Assembly: GCF_014207445.1 (NCBI RefSeq) | Contig: NZ_JACHEM010000005.1 | Span: forward strand, 186,001 to 250,000 | DNA from: Streptomyces candidus | GTDB lineage: Bacteria; Actinomycetota; Actinomycetes; Streptomycetales; Streptomycetaceae | DNA: 64,000 nt | Direction of reading: 5' to 3' | Shown here: positions 53,053-61,294 of the stretch, one piece after another | How the letters are laid out: each line of letters opens with the position of its first letter | Numbering within the stretch: the stretch's first letter is position 1 | Notes under the pieces: model-generated | What the model was told of the DNA's origin: nothing | What the model saw: the letters and a program-made list of their open reading frames with translations, nothing else | Databases searched by the model: none | Program-made: the position numbers and the translations under genes

Positions 53053-54000
53053 TCACTTCACCGACCCGTTCCTGGTGGCTTCCTTCACCGCGATCGAAGC
53101 GACGCCGTACTTGTCGCAGATCTTCTTCAGGGTGCCGTCGTCGATGAGGTGTTGCAGCGCCTGCTGGATCGCACCGGTCAGTTCCGGCAGCTTCTTGGAG
53201 ACGGCGATGCCGTTCAGGGAGGCGTTGTAGCCACCGGGAGCCGCAGGGTCCTCGACGAGGTCGAACACCTTGCCGTCATCGGCGGTCTTGGCCGTCCAGC
53301 CGGCCGCGGGCTTGGTCAGGACGTCCGCGACGACCTTCCCCGCGCGCAGGGCGAGTTGGGCGTCGGAGTCCTTGGGGAAGGTCTGGACGGCGATCTCGCT
53401 CCTGCCGGCGGCCCTGCACCGGCTCTGGTGCGCCTTGAGGAGGTCGAGCTGGTTCGTGGCGGCCTGGACACCCACCGGTTTGCCGCACAGGTCGTCCAGT
53501 GTGGCGATTTTCGCCGGGTTGCCCTCCGCGACCATGATGCCGGAACCGGACTGCGAGTAGTCCACGAAGTCGACCACCTTCTGCCGTTCCTTGTTGTCGG
53601 TGATGGCCGACAACGCCACGTCGAACCTTCCCGCCTGCAGGGCGGGCACGATGCCGTCGAACTTCTGCGGAGTAAAGGCGAACTTCACTCCCAGCTTGGC
53701 CCCCAGCGCCTGGCCGAGGTCGTAGTCCACCCCGGTGAGGGCACTCGCGCCCTCCCTGACGAACATCTCGAAGGGCGCGTACGGCACGTCGGTCGCCACC
53801 CGCACCGTTCCCGACTTCCGGATCGCGGCGGGGAGCATGTCGTGGAGCTTCCGGTCCTTGGCGACCGCTACCCCGGCGATCTTCGCGTCGCTCCCGCCGC
53901 CAGGGGGCGAGCCGGCCTCCGAGCCGGAGCAGGCGGTCAGGACGGCCAACGCCGCTGCGCCGAGGACTGCCGTCACCGGTCGGGCGAAATGAACGTTCAT
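53053..54000 (-). CDS. Polar amino acid ABC transporter substrate-binding lipoprotein
   Basis: Binding protein of 315 residues with lipobox VLTACSG. SBP_bac_3 signature: VRVATDVPYAPFEMFVREGA, GVDYDLGQALGAKLGVKF, ALQAGRFDVALSAITDNKER. ATG is 8 bases after GGAGAGG. It heads the leftward transcript that includes permease, ATPase, M20 and S51 peptidase. A GlnR-like box lies about 100 bases upstream. Confidence 0.93.
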   Translation of the reverse strand: MNVHFARPVTAVLGAAALAVLTACSGSEAGSPPGGGSDAKIAGVAVAKDRKLHDMLPAAIRKSGTVRVATDVPYAPFEMFVREGASALTGVDYDLGQALGAKLGVKFAFTPQKFDGIVPALQAGRFDVALSAITDNKERQKVVDFVDYSQSGSGIMVAEGNPAKIATLDDLCGKPVGVQAATNQLDLLKAHQSRCRAAGRSEIAVQTFPKDSDAQLALRAGKVVADVLTKPAAGWTAKTADDGKVFDLVEDPAAPGGYNASLNGIAVSKKLPELTGAIQQALQHLIDDGTLKKICDKYGVASIAVKEATRNGSVK

Positions 54001-54095
54001 GGGGTCGAACCTCTCCAGTCGGGCCGACGGAAACGTAGGTCGTCGACTCGAACAGGGAAGTTACAGATCGCCCGGAAAATTGGCTAGATGTATCG

Positions 54096-54117
54096 CCCGT
54101 TACGTTCGCGTAACGGG
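54096..54117. promoter_or_regulatory. Dyad with GlnR-like box between divergent transporter and S51 genes
   Basis: CCCGTTACG-TTCG-CGTAACGGG is a perfect 9-bp dyad. Its core GTTAC-N6-GTAAC resembles the GlnR half-site pair gTnAc-N6-GaAAc of Streptomyces, with one deviation. It lies 96 bases before the binding protein gene and 228 before the S51-like gene. The rest of the 344-base gap shows only the leader hairpin at 54298. Confidence 0.5.
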
Positions 54118-54297
54118 GCCGCCCGCTGTGCCCTCGGCCCCGGAAGTGTTGCGTTCGGCGGCGCCCATCGGCCTGTACCAACATCTTCTGCCATACACCT
54201 ATCGCGCAACCGGCATGGCTTGTAAGTTCCGTTACCGCGTGACCGCCGGGTCCGGAGTCTGTGACTCAACGACCTGGCCCTCCCCTGCGGTGCCACC

Positions 54298-54321
54298 GGG
54301 TCCCGTCCGCCGACGGGACCC
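54298..54321 (+). promoter_or_regulatory. Leader hairpin before the second S51-like gene
   Basis: A perfect 10-bp stem (GGGTCCCGTC / GACGGGACCC) with a 4-base loop ends 23 bases before the start codon, just upstream of the ribosome site. It may stabilise the mRNA or act as an attenuator; no ligand-binding structure is recognised. Confidence 0.5.
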
Positions 54322-54344
54322 ATCCCCGAGCCCCGGAGCCCCCC

Positions 54345-55532
54345 ATGAGAACCAAGTCCCCGCACGCGAAGCTGGCCCCCGCCACCCTCGCGCTGCTCAC
54401 CCTCACCGCCACTGTCGTCACGGCAGGAACCGCCGAGGCGGCTGCCACGCGCATCCGACTGGGCAGCGCGACCGACGCGAAACGCGCCTCCTGGCAGGGC
54501 CCCGCGTACGTCATGAACGGTGACGGCAAGATCCTCACCGCTCCGATGGCACGCGCCGTCGACGCCATCCGCGGGGGCACCGGCAGCATGGATGTCGTCG
54601 TCCTCAGCGGCTCGGCACCCACCTCCGGGAGCAGGACCCCCGAGTGCGACACCGTCATGACCCTGCCGGGAGTCAACTCCTGCACGACCTGGACGCTCAC
54701 CGCGGCCCGCGACGGCAACAACACCCAGGTCAACTCCGACATACGCAACGCCGAGTTCGTCTTCTTCGCCGGCGGCGACCAGTGCCGCTACGCCGCATGG
54801 AAGGGCACGGCCCTGGAGGCATCGGTGGAATCCGTCGTCGCCAAGGGCGGCGGCTCCGGCGGCGGCAGCGCCGGCCACCACATCAACAGCCCTGTCGTCT
54901 ACGACGCCTGCAACGGCAGCGTCACCAGCTCCGAAGCGCTCGCCGACCCGTACGACCGCTACCTCTCGTTCACCACGGGCATGTTCGAGTGGGCCGACTA
55001 CGGCGGCGTCGTCAACGACTCGCACTTCGTCACCCGCGACCGCATGGGCCGCACCATGGCGTTCGTCGCCCGGGCCATCAAGGACGGACGGACCACCGGC
55101 GGCAAAGCATGGGGCGTGGGAGTGGACGAAGGCAGCTCCCTGTACCTCGACCGCTCGGGGCAGGCCACGCTCTACGGCAAGCAGGCCTACGTCGTCCTCG
55201 GCGACCACCAGCCCGAACAGGCGGTACCAGGCCGTCCGCTGACCTTTTCGAACTACAGGATCTGGCGCCTGACCGCCGGCCAGACCTACGACTTCCGCAA
55301 CCGCCCCACCTGCGGCTACTACCTGCGCAGCATCACCAACGGAAGAGCTGACGCCAACCTCTACGACGGAACACCGCACACCGACTGCGGCACCGCACCC
55401 GCCACCACCTTCGCCGAAACCGAGGCGGACGACGACGACACCCTCACCAGGACCACCGCGGGCACGGGCACCTACTACCTCGACGTGGAGGCCTACCGCG
55501 GCTCCGGTGCCGCACCTACCACTGCGCCGTGA
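54345..55532 (+). CDS. Secreted cyanophycinase-like S51 family protein (second)
   Basis: Exported protein of 395 residues with signal peptide (LAPATLALLTLTATVVTAGT). Core motifs are AEFVFFAGGDQCRYAAWKGT and the Ser elbow GGGSGGGSAGHHINSPVVYD, more Gly-rich than in the protein at 48786. CDTVMTLPGVNSCTTWT supplies a likely disulfide. The C-terminal 110 residues include a GxGTYYLDVEA beta domain. CGGAG precedes ATG. It is divergent from the amino acid importer, and both flank the GlnR-like box, which argues for a shared role in using a secreted or environmental polypeptide such as cyanophycin. Confidence 0.78.
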   Translation: MRTKSPHAKLAPATLALLTLTATVVTAGTAEAAATRIRLGSATDAKRASWQGPAYVMNGDGKILTAPMARAVDAIRGGTGSMDVVVLSGSAPTSGSRTPECDTVMTLPGVNSCTTWTLTAARDGNNTQVNSDIRNAEFVFFAGGDQCRYAAWKGTALEASVESVVAKGGGSGGGSAGHHINSPVVYDACNGSVTSSEALADPYDRYLSFTTGMFEWADYGGVVNDSHFVTRDRMGRTMAFVARAIKDGRTTGGKAWGVGVDEGSSLYLDRSGQATLYGKQAYVVLGDHQPEQAVPGRPLTFSNYRIWRLTAGQTYDFRNRPTCGYYLRSITNGRADANLYDGTPHTDCGTAPATTFAETEADDDDTLTRTTAGTGTYYLDVEAYRGSGAAPTTAP

Positions 55533-55722
55533 CCAGGACCTGAGCGGGCCGCTCCTCCCGTCCCCCGGTGCTCGGCCGGAATTCCTCGCAAGCGCGGGGC
55601 GGCCGGTCAGGGGGAAGGCGCGGCAGGCCGGCGCACCCAGCGCGCCGGCCTGCCGCTGCACGAAGAACTGCCGCCCGCGTGGTGCGACTCCGCCTGCTGT
55701 CGCGCCCGCCGGCCGGGTGCCG

Positions 55723-57123
55723 TCAGCGTTTCGCTGCCTTCTTGGCTTCCTTCCGTTCCGCCTTGTTCTCGGCCTTCTCCGCCTTCTCGGCCGTCTTGGC
55801 CTCCTTCTTCCGGCTGTCTGGACGGCTCGCGGGAGGAGCGGACGCCGTACGCCGTGGAGGGGCGGCGGGCGAATTCAGGCTGCCGGAAGGGGCCTTGACG
55901 GTCTTGTTCATGGAGACGGGAGCGGGCGCCGAGGGTTGCGGGCCGGTGGGGGAGGGGCGGGTACTGCGCACGGGTGCGGTTCCCGGAGGGGGGCCGGCGG
56001 GGGTGCGGTGCGTGGCGGGAGGCGTCGCCACGGGGGTGCGTGCGGCGTCCTGGCCCTTTTGTACCGGCGGGCTGTCGGTGAGGGTGAGGGCGGTCGCCAG
56101 GACGGCGGTGAGCGCGGCGGCCCCCGCCACGAGGGGGCGTGCGCGCGCGGCCCGGGCACGCCGAGAGGTCCGCCCGGCGTCCCCGGGAGGTTTCGGGTGG
56201 GTGCGGTCGGCCGTCCGCGGGGGCTCGGCGGGGGCGCAGAGGCTGGTGACCCGTAGCGGCGGGCCGCTGTCGGGGGTGGCCCCCTCAGGGGCGGCGCTGC
56301 CGGTCAGGGCTGCCAGGGCGTCGGCGCACTCGTGGGCATCGGGGCGGTCGTGGCCGTCCAGTGCCGTCATGTCCCGCAGCAGGCGTTGCAGCTGTTCGGG
56401 CAGGTGGCCGGGGAGAGCGGGGGCGCGGTGCAGTCGCGCGATGGCTGCTTCGAGCGGGCCGCCGTCGTACTCGGGGCGGCCGGTGAGGCATTCCAGGATG
56501 ACCAGACCCAGGGCGTAGATGTCGGCTGCTCGGCCGACTCTCTGGCCGAGGACCTGCTCGGGGGAGAGGTAGGCGGCGGTCCCGATGAGGGTGCCGGTGG
56601 CGGTGCGGGAGGTGGTGTCCAGTAGCCGACTGATGCCGAAGTCGGTCAGGTGCGGGCGGCCGGAGGCGTCCAGGAGGATGTTGGAGGGCTTCACGTCCCG
56701 GTGGACGACGCCTGCAGCATGGGCGTGCCCAAGCGCTCCGGCGAGATCGGCCCCCAGGGCGGCGGTCTCCGCGACCGGGAGGGCCCCCTGCTCGATGCGG
56801 CTGCGCAGCGTGCTGCCCTCGATCAGCTCCAGGACCAGAAAGGCGTGCCCCTTGTCCTGGCCGGCGTCGTAGACGCTGACGAGGCCGGGATGGTGCAGAT
56901 GGGCCAGGAGCACCGCCTCGCGCCGGGACTCCTCCTCGATGTCGACGCCGGAGTCGGGACGGAAGACCTTGACCGCCACAGGCCGCCCCAGCCGCAGGTC
57001 CAGACCCCGGTGGACGTCGGCGGCCCCGCCCGAGCCGATCGGTTCGTCCAGACGGTACCGGCCGCCCAGCACCTCGGTGGAACACCGGGAAGCCACGGCC
57101 CGAGCCGAATCACGAAGTCCCAT
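55723..57123 (-). CDS. Membrane-bound eukaryotic-type Ser/Thr protein kinase
   Basis: Kinase of 466 residues. Gly loop IGSGGAADVHRG, catalytic Lys in VAVKVFRP, HRDVKPSNILLD, DFGISRL and SPEQVLGQ are all intact, so it should be active. One membrane helix (VAGAAALTAVLATALTLT, about 335-355) is followed by an external Pro/Thr/Ser-rich stalk and a striking Lys/Glu/Ala tail (EAKTAEKAEKAENKAERKEA). No PASTA repeats. The kinase domain is short between DFG and the membrane. ATG follows GGGAGAGGG. Signal and substrates unknown. Confidence 0.92.
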   Translation of the reverse strand: MGLRDSARAVASRCSTEVLGGRYRLDEPIGSGGAADVHRGLDLRLGRPVAVKVFRPDSGVDIEEESRREAVLLAHLHHPGLVSVYDAGQDKGHAFLVLELIEGSTLRSRIEQGALPVAETAALGADLAGALGHAHAAGVVHRDVKPSNILLDASGRPHLTDFGISRLLDTTSRTATGTLIGTAAYLSPEQVLGQRVGRAADIYALGLVILECLTGRPEYDGGPLEAAIARLHRAPALPGHLPEQLQRLLRDMTALDGHDRPDAHECADALAALTGSAAPEGATPDSGPPLRVTSLCAPAEPPRTADRTHPKPPGDAGRTSRRARAARARPLVAGAAALTAVLATALTLTDSPPVQKGQDAARTPVATPPATHRTPAGPPPGTAPVRSTRPSPTGPQPSAPAPVSMNKTVKAPSGSLNSPAAPPRRTASAPPASRPDSRKKEAKTAEKAEKAENKAERKEAKKAAKR

Positions 57124-57325
57124 ACCCTCTCCCACCCTCAATGCAGGGGACACACGCCCCCGACCGACCGTGACCGGCAAGCCACCGCAAGCAGGTACCC
57201 GAAAGGAACCGCGGTAGCCCCCCATCGCCGGGGCAAAAGGACCGGACTGCCGAGAATGTGTCTCCGCCAGGGGCATGACACTGCGGGTGACCGAGCCGGA
57301 AACACCGACACTGGTGCTGAACGAA

Positions 57326-57367
57326 CGACGGCCACCGTGCGGGCAGGTTCTCGCACGGCGGCCGTCG
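57326..57367 (-). terminator. Hairpin terminator after the DUF11 gene
   Basis: A 16-bp stem with one mismatch (arm CGACGGCCACCGTGCG) and a 10-base loop lies 66 bases past the DUF11 stop in its direction of transcription, in the 309-base gap before the kinase gene. Nothing else is evident in the gap. Confidence 0.75.
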
Positions 57368-57432
57368 CTCCCGGCCCACTGAGTGGACGTCCCGCGTCCG
57401 GGATGTGCGGGGTTCTTCTCGAAGGGTCGGCG

Positions 57433-58038
57433 TCAGCTGATCCGTGTGGTCACCGTGGCGGAGTTGTCGGAGGTGTTGATCTCACGGCTGCTGGTGCCCG
57501 CCTCGGTACGCAGGTGGACCGTGCCGCCACCGTACGAGGGGCCCCTTCCGGCGATGTCCAGGGTGACCGTGGCCCCGGGCTTCAGCGAACCGAGGCCGGC
57601 AACGAGGCTGCCTCCGGGCGTGTACGACGATGTCCCCCGGCTCACCCGGTCGGCGACGTGGTCGATGCCGTTGGGGAGCGTGGTGACCAGGTTGACCGCG
57701 TGCGCGGTGCTCCTGCCGACGTTGGTGACCTTCACACGCCAGACCTGCTCCTGGTTGTGGTCGATGTGCGAGGGGCCCGACGCGGTGACCTTCAGGTCGG
57801 CGTGGGCGACCGTGGGCTTCGGGTACCGGTAGTAGTCCTGACCCCACTTGCCGCCGACCCAGGCGTCACCGTAGTGACCGTCGTACCCGTAGGAGGGTGC
57901 CGGGGGCTTCGGCGCGGCGGGAGCGGCGAAGGCGGGAGCCGCCGTGACGGCCGTGAGGGCCGCCCCCGTGACGACGAGGCCAGCCACGACGGAGGCGGCG
58001 CAGCGACCGCGTGACGTGGCGAAACGTGCAGAGTTCAT
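57433..58038 (-). CDS. Secreted DUF11 (CARDB-like) beta-sandwich protein
   Basis: Exported protein of 201 residues: signal peptide (ASVVAGLVVTGAALTAVTAA, cleavage after PAFA), an aromatic linker (YGYDGHYGDAWVGGKWGQDY) and one DUF11 Ig-like domain (about 85-200; VWRVKVTNVGRSTAHAVNLV, LGSLKPGATVTLDI). No cell-wall anchor or membrane tail. DUF11 domains are structural or adhesive. The upstream palindrome at 58179 suggests regulation. Confidence 0.82.
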   Translation of the reverse strand: MNSARFATSRGRCAASVVAGLVVTGAALTAVTAAPAFAAPAAPKPPAPSYGYDGHYGDAWVGGKWGQDYYRYPKPTVAHADLKVTASGPSHIDHNQEQVWRVKVTNVGRSTAHAVNLVTTLPNGIDHVADRVSRGTSSYTPGGSLVAGLGSLKPGATVTLDIAGRGPSYGGGTVHLRTEAGTSSREINTSDNSATVTTRIS

Positions 58039-58178
58039 GGAAACGGACCTCCGGTGCGGAATGCGTGCGGCGCGCGGCGGTGGGCGCCCGGTACCTCCAC
58101 CAGACCACGCCGCCGGGGCGCGAGCGGGCCGCACAAGTCCCGGCCGTACGAGAAGGAGGTCCTTGTGCCTGCCTCGCC

Positions 58179-58195
58179 CGTACGACGGTCGTACG
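58179..58195. promoter_or_regulatory. Perfect 17-bp palindrome upstream of the DUF11 gene
   Basis: CGTACGAC-G-GTCGTACG lies about 140 bases before the DUF11 start and 375 before the ATP-grasp gene. It is the only notable element in the 531-base gap 58039-58569. Regulator unknown. Confidence 0.5.
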
Positions 58196-58569
58196 TCGAT
58201 GAGGTAACAGCGATGGCGTGCGCGGCCCGGGCGTTGGGCGGGGGCGGTCGTGGGGCCGAGTGACCATGGTCCCGCGGGCCCGGAGGAGAAAACGCGGCAG
58301 ACGGCGACGGTTGCGGCACGGGCGACGCGTCGGCCCGGGGTGCGGACGATGCTTCCCGCAGCGGTGCGCGCGCCACACGGCTGCCGGCCCCGCCCGACGC
58401 CGCGCGTCTGCACGCGCACGTCCGCCCGTGCCGTCGTACCGGGCTCACCTCTGCCGGCCACCCGGTGCGCCGTTGCCCGTGCCCGGCCGGCTCCGCTCCC
58501 GAACTTCCCTCCCGGGACCACGAAAGGGGACCGGCCACGAGAAAGACGGTGGACCGCGGGGCGGGCAGG

Positions 58570-59415
58570 GTGGCATCGTCGGTGCTCGTGAACGATCACG
58601 GTCTCCTGGCGTTGGCGCCGCAGTGCACCAGCACCCGCGAACTGCTCGCGCGGGCGGCGGTTCGGCGAGGAATGGACGTACAGGTGTGGTCCGCCCGCGA
58701 CGGTCTTTCCGTTCGAGGGCGCACCGACGTCCACTACTACGGTGGCCCCACCTTCGCGGCGCACCTCGGCCAGGTCCTCGACGCCTGGGACGTCGCACTC
58801 ATGGAACCGTCCGACGGATGGCTGGCTGCCCTCCCTCCCACCTGCACCGGCCGTCGCGTCACCCTGGCCACCCTGGCCGAGGCGCGACGCGTGACCCGGC
58901 CGGTGTTCGCCAAGCCACCGCGTGACAAGAGCTTTCCGGCAGCCGTGCACCCCGACGGGGGCAGCCTTCCCGGCGATCCCGAACTTCCCGGGGACACACC
59001 GGTGTTGCTCAGCGACGTGGTCACCTGGGCCGCGGAGTTCCGCCTGTACGTCCTGGACGGCGCCGTACTCACGGGATCGCAGTACGCCACCTTCGGACGC
59101 CTCGATGTCGCACCGCTGGAAGGCCATCGCCAGGAAGGCCCGGTACGCCGGTTCGCGCACGATCTCCTGGCCGGCTGCGGGGACGGCCTACCCAGTGCGG
59201 TGGTCGTCGACGTCGGAGTGCTGAGCGCGCCCGTGCGCGGCGGCGGGGACGGCGACCGGTGGGCAGTTGTCGAGGCGAACATGGCCTGGTTCAGCAACTG
59301 TTACGCCGCAGACCCCGACCGGGCCCTGGAGGTCGTCCTGCGCGCGGCCGGCCCGCGCAGCCGTACAGCAGCGCGCGACCTTCCCTTTTGTCGCGCCCCC
59401 ACCGCGGGGCAGTAG
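58570..59415 (+). CDS. ATP-grasp domain protein
   Basis: Protein of about 281 residues. PVFAKPPRDKSFPAAVHPDG contains the nucleotide-binding Lys region, VVTWAAEFRLYVLDGAVLTG the central ATP-grasp strands, and AVVEANMAWFSNCYA the metal-binding Glu/Asn pair, so the fold is complete. Enzymes of this small ATP-grasp group join a carboxylate to an amine; some modify peptides. Start uncertain: GTG 58570 has GGGCAGG upstream, GTG 58549 has GAGAAAG. It stands alone, 950 bases before the peptide operon, so a link to it is possible but unproven. Confidence 0.72.
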   Translation: MASSVLVNDHGLLALAPQCTSTRELLARAAVRRGMDVQVWSARDGLSVRGRTDVHYYGGPTFAAHLGQVLDAWDVALMEPSDGWLAALPPTCTGRRVTLATLAEARRVTRPVFAKPPRDKSFPAAVHPDGGSLPGDPELPGDTPVLLSDVVTWAAEFRLYVLDGAVLTGSQYATFGRLDVAPLEGHRQEGPVRRFAHDLLAGCGDGLPSAVVVDVGVLSAPVRGGGDGDRWAVVEANMAWFSNCYAADPDRALEVVLRAAGPRSRTAARDLPFCRAPTAGQ

Positions 59416-60129
59416 CGCCGCACCCAGCGCGGTATCGCTTCCTGCTGCCGCCCGACTCCGTCGGCCCGGACATGGCCGCGTCATGGGCTACGCGCGCCCC
59501 GTCGCCGACGTTCTGGTCCTGGCGTACACCCTCGGCCGGCCGCACGTCGTCCGGACGCGCACCGACCAGAGCCGAGTGCCATCTCCGGGCGACGGCCCCC
59601 GCCTCCCTGACGCCGACGAGTATGTGGTCGGCCGGCTTGACCTCCAGGTCTCGCGCGGACATCTCAGGCATCCACAACCCGCGTCGTGTGGGACCGTTCG
59701 GCGAGGTCCCTCAAGTGGACCTCGCCGAGCGGCCGTGCCGCGGCCGTGCGGTCGACCCCAAGGGGCCGCAACAGCCGGGCGCGTGACCGCGGTTGGGGCG
59801 TGTGTGAGTGTCGCCGTCAGGCACGGACCATGGGTACCGGGCCGATGATCCCGCACCGTGGCGTGCCCTGCAGGACCGGAGTCACCTGTACCAGGGGCGT
59901 TCAGCCCGGTGGTGCCCGGCTGCACGGCTTCCGCCGGTCACGCATCGCCGGGAACGCACGACGGCACCCGTGAAGCCTTGCTCGCCTCAACGTTCGGGTC
60001 TCCGCCATCGTCCACGGCGCCACGCACCCGCAACGCACGGACCACAGAGGTCACTTGAGCCCCGAGCCTCCGAAATGCGCGGCGTGCGCGACCTCGACGC
60101 CAGTACTTTGGCTGGTTCTGGCCATTTGC
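59416..60129. other. Gap with no supported gene
   Basis: About 710 bases between the ATP-grasp gene and the tandem operator. Several frames are open on both strands, as usual at this G+C, but none combines a ribosome site, normal codon bias and recognisable protein sequence. A piece reading RPVADVLVLAYTLGRPHVV (from about 59490) is protein-like but leads to Arg/Pro-rich sequence. It may hold decayed coding DNA. Confidence 0.5.
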
Positions 60130-60184
60130 CTCAGTAGTTCAACCATCAACCCCGGCCTACCTCAGTAGTTCAATTATCAACTCC
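60130..60184. promoter_or_regulatory. Tandem 31-bp operator repeat upstream of the peptide operon
   Basis: CTCAGTAGTTCAACCATCAAC (60130) recurs as CTCAGTAGTTCAATTATCAAC (60161), exactly 31 bases later. Each contains an imperfect dyad AGTTnA...TnAACT, best in the second copy. The AT content stands out sharply. It lies about 185 bases before the peptide gene; a MarR-type site is one possibility. Confidence 0.65.
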
Positions 60185-60369
60185 CCTCCGGGCGGGACGC
60201 GTCAATGGCAACGGAGGGCGCCGCGTTCTGCTCTCTGGTGGACAAATGGGGCATTACGTATCAAGCTGGACGTGTGTTCATCGCGCAGTGACGTGGCCAG
60301 GCACTGAATACGTGACCGAGCCACCAGCGCATCCAGGACACAGTGCTCAACAGAAAGGGGATGGCGGAT

Positions 60370-60552
60370 ATGCCTTCCACCGATTTTCTGACCGTCGAGC
60401 TCACCGAGATCCCGGACGTAGAGGAGGCTCTGAACCCGACCGAGGTCGTCGGCTTCTACCGCGACACCCGCGAATGCGCGGCCCTCGCTCTGCAGAGCGG
60501 TGCGGGCAACCTGTTGCTGTCGCCTCCGACGCCGCGGCCGAAGAAGGGTTGA
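60370..60552 (+). CDS. 60-residue peptide, candidate RiPP precursor or small regulatory peptide
   Basis: Small acidic-to-basic peptide. The N-terminal part is acidic (STDFLTVELTEIPDVEEALN), the middle has Arg/Cys (FYRDTRECAALAL), and the end is Gly/Leu/Pro/Lys (NLLLSPPTPRPKKG). No signal peptide or membrane helix. ATG 60370 is 9 bases after AGAAAGGGG; ATG 60361 directly abuts that site. The acidic leader-like half and varied tail, heading an operon of enzymes of unknown function, resemble a precursor peptide. I do not recognise the family. It is 13 bases before the next gene. Confidence 0.6.
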   Translation: MPSTDFLTVELTEIPDVEEALNPTEVVGFYRDTRECAALALQSGAGNLLLSPPTPRPKKG

Positions 60553-60565
60553 CGGGAGCAGTCGT

Positions 60566-61294
60566 ATGGAGCAGTCAAGCACTTCGACGCCCTTGACGGG
60601 CGCGGTGCAGGGCCTCGCTTCGGAGCTGGCCTCCGCTCTTCGGAGCGGGGGCCGGTTCCGGTTGGCCGCCGGCATCCCGGATGTCCACGGCGCCGAGGCG
60701 AACGCGGGCCTGGCCCTCGCCGCCGTACGCGTGGTGGGAGCCGATGCCGTTCTGCCGAGCGTTCTGCGCCGTGCTCCTGCCGAAGCCGACGATCTCGCCC
60801 TGTTCGGCAGAGCGGTGCACATCTACCCACCCGCCGCGGATGCTTCCCCTGTCTCGGTGTGGAGCCATTGGGCGATGAAACAAACCCTGCGGAGGCTGGA
60901 CGCGCCCTCCGGCGGCGGGTCGGACCGCGCGGCGGAGGCAGGCCCCGAGGCGGAGCCCCAGGTGGCTTGGCTCGCTGACGTTCCGTGGCAGGTGCTCACC
61001 CATCAACTCGCCCTCCTGGCCCCGCTCGCGGTCCCCGAAGCGGACTGTGCCGTGGCCGATGTGGCCCGCGACCGGCCTGTCGACGTCGCCCGGGGGTTCG
61101 TCCGTGCGGTGCGCCGCCGGGACTGGCTGCAGGCAGCCGGAGCCGGACGCTGGCTGGTTCTATTGGACGGTGTGCCGGCAACCCTCGGCCTGGGGGCCGG
61201 GCTGGAGTTCGTGGCACACATGGGCGGCGACGACCCACGGGTGGCCCTGCAGGTCGAGGCGGCGCGCCACCTCCAGGCCGGGGCGCGGCCGTGA
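60566..61294 (+). CDS. Unknown protein, first enzyme-sized gene of the peptide operon
   Basis: Soluble protein of 242 residues, Ala/Leu-rich and mostly helical by composition. Distinct segments are RLAAGIPDVHGAEANAGLAL, SVWSHWAMKQTLRRLDA, VAWLADVPWQVLTHQLALLA and LVLLDGVPATLGLGAGLEFV. No catalytic motif is recognised. ATG follows GGGAG by 8 bases; the GTGA overlap couples it to the next gene. Confidence 0.72.
   Translation: MEQSSTSTPLTGAVQGLASELASALRSGGRFRLAAGIPDVHGAEANAGLALAAVRVVGADAVLPSVLRRAPAEADDLALFGRAVHIYPPAADASPVSVWSHWAMKQTLRRLDAPSGGGSDRAAEAGPEAEPQVAWLADVPWQVLTHQLALLAPLAVPEADCAVADVARDRPVDVARGFVRAVRRRDWLQAAGAGRWLVLLDGVPATLGLGAGLEFVAHMGGDDPRVALQVEAARHLQAGARP

Noticed and set aside
59267..59848. 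193-codon frame after the ATP-grasp gene
   Set aside because: Its first part is a shadow of the ATP-grasp gene; the rest has a short protein-like stretch but turns into Arg/Pro-rich sequence without support.
60361..60552. Peptide gene starting at ATG 60361
   Set aside because: The ribosome site AGAAAGGGG directly abuts this ATG; ATG 60370 has proper spacing.
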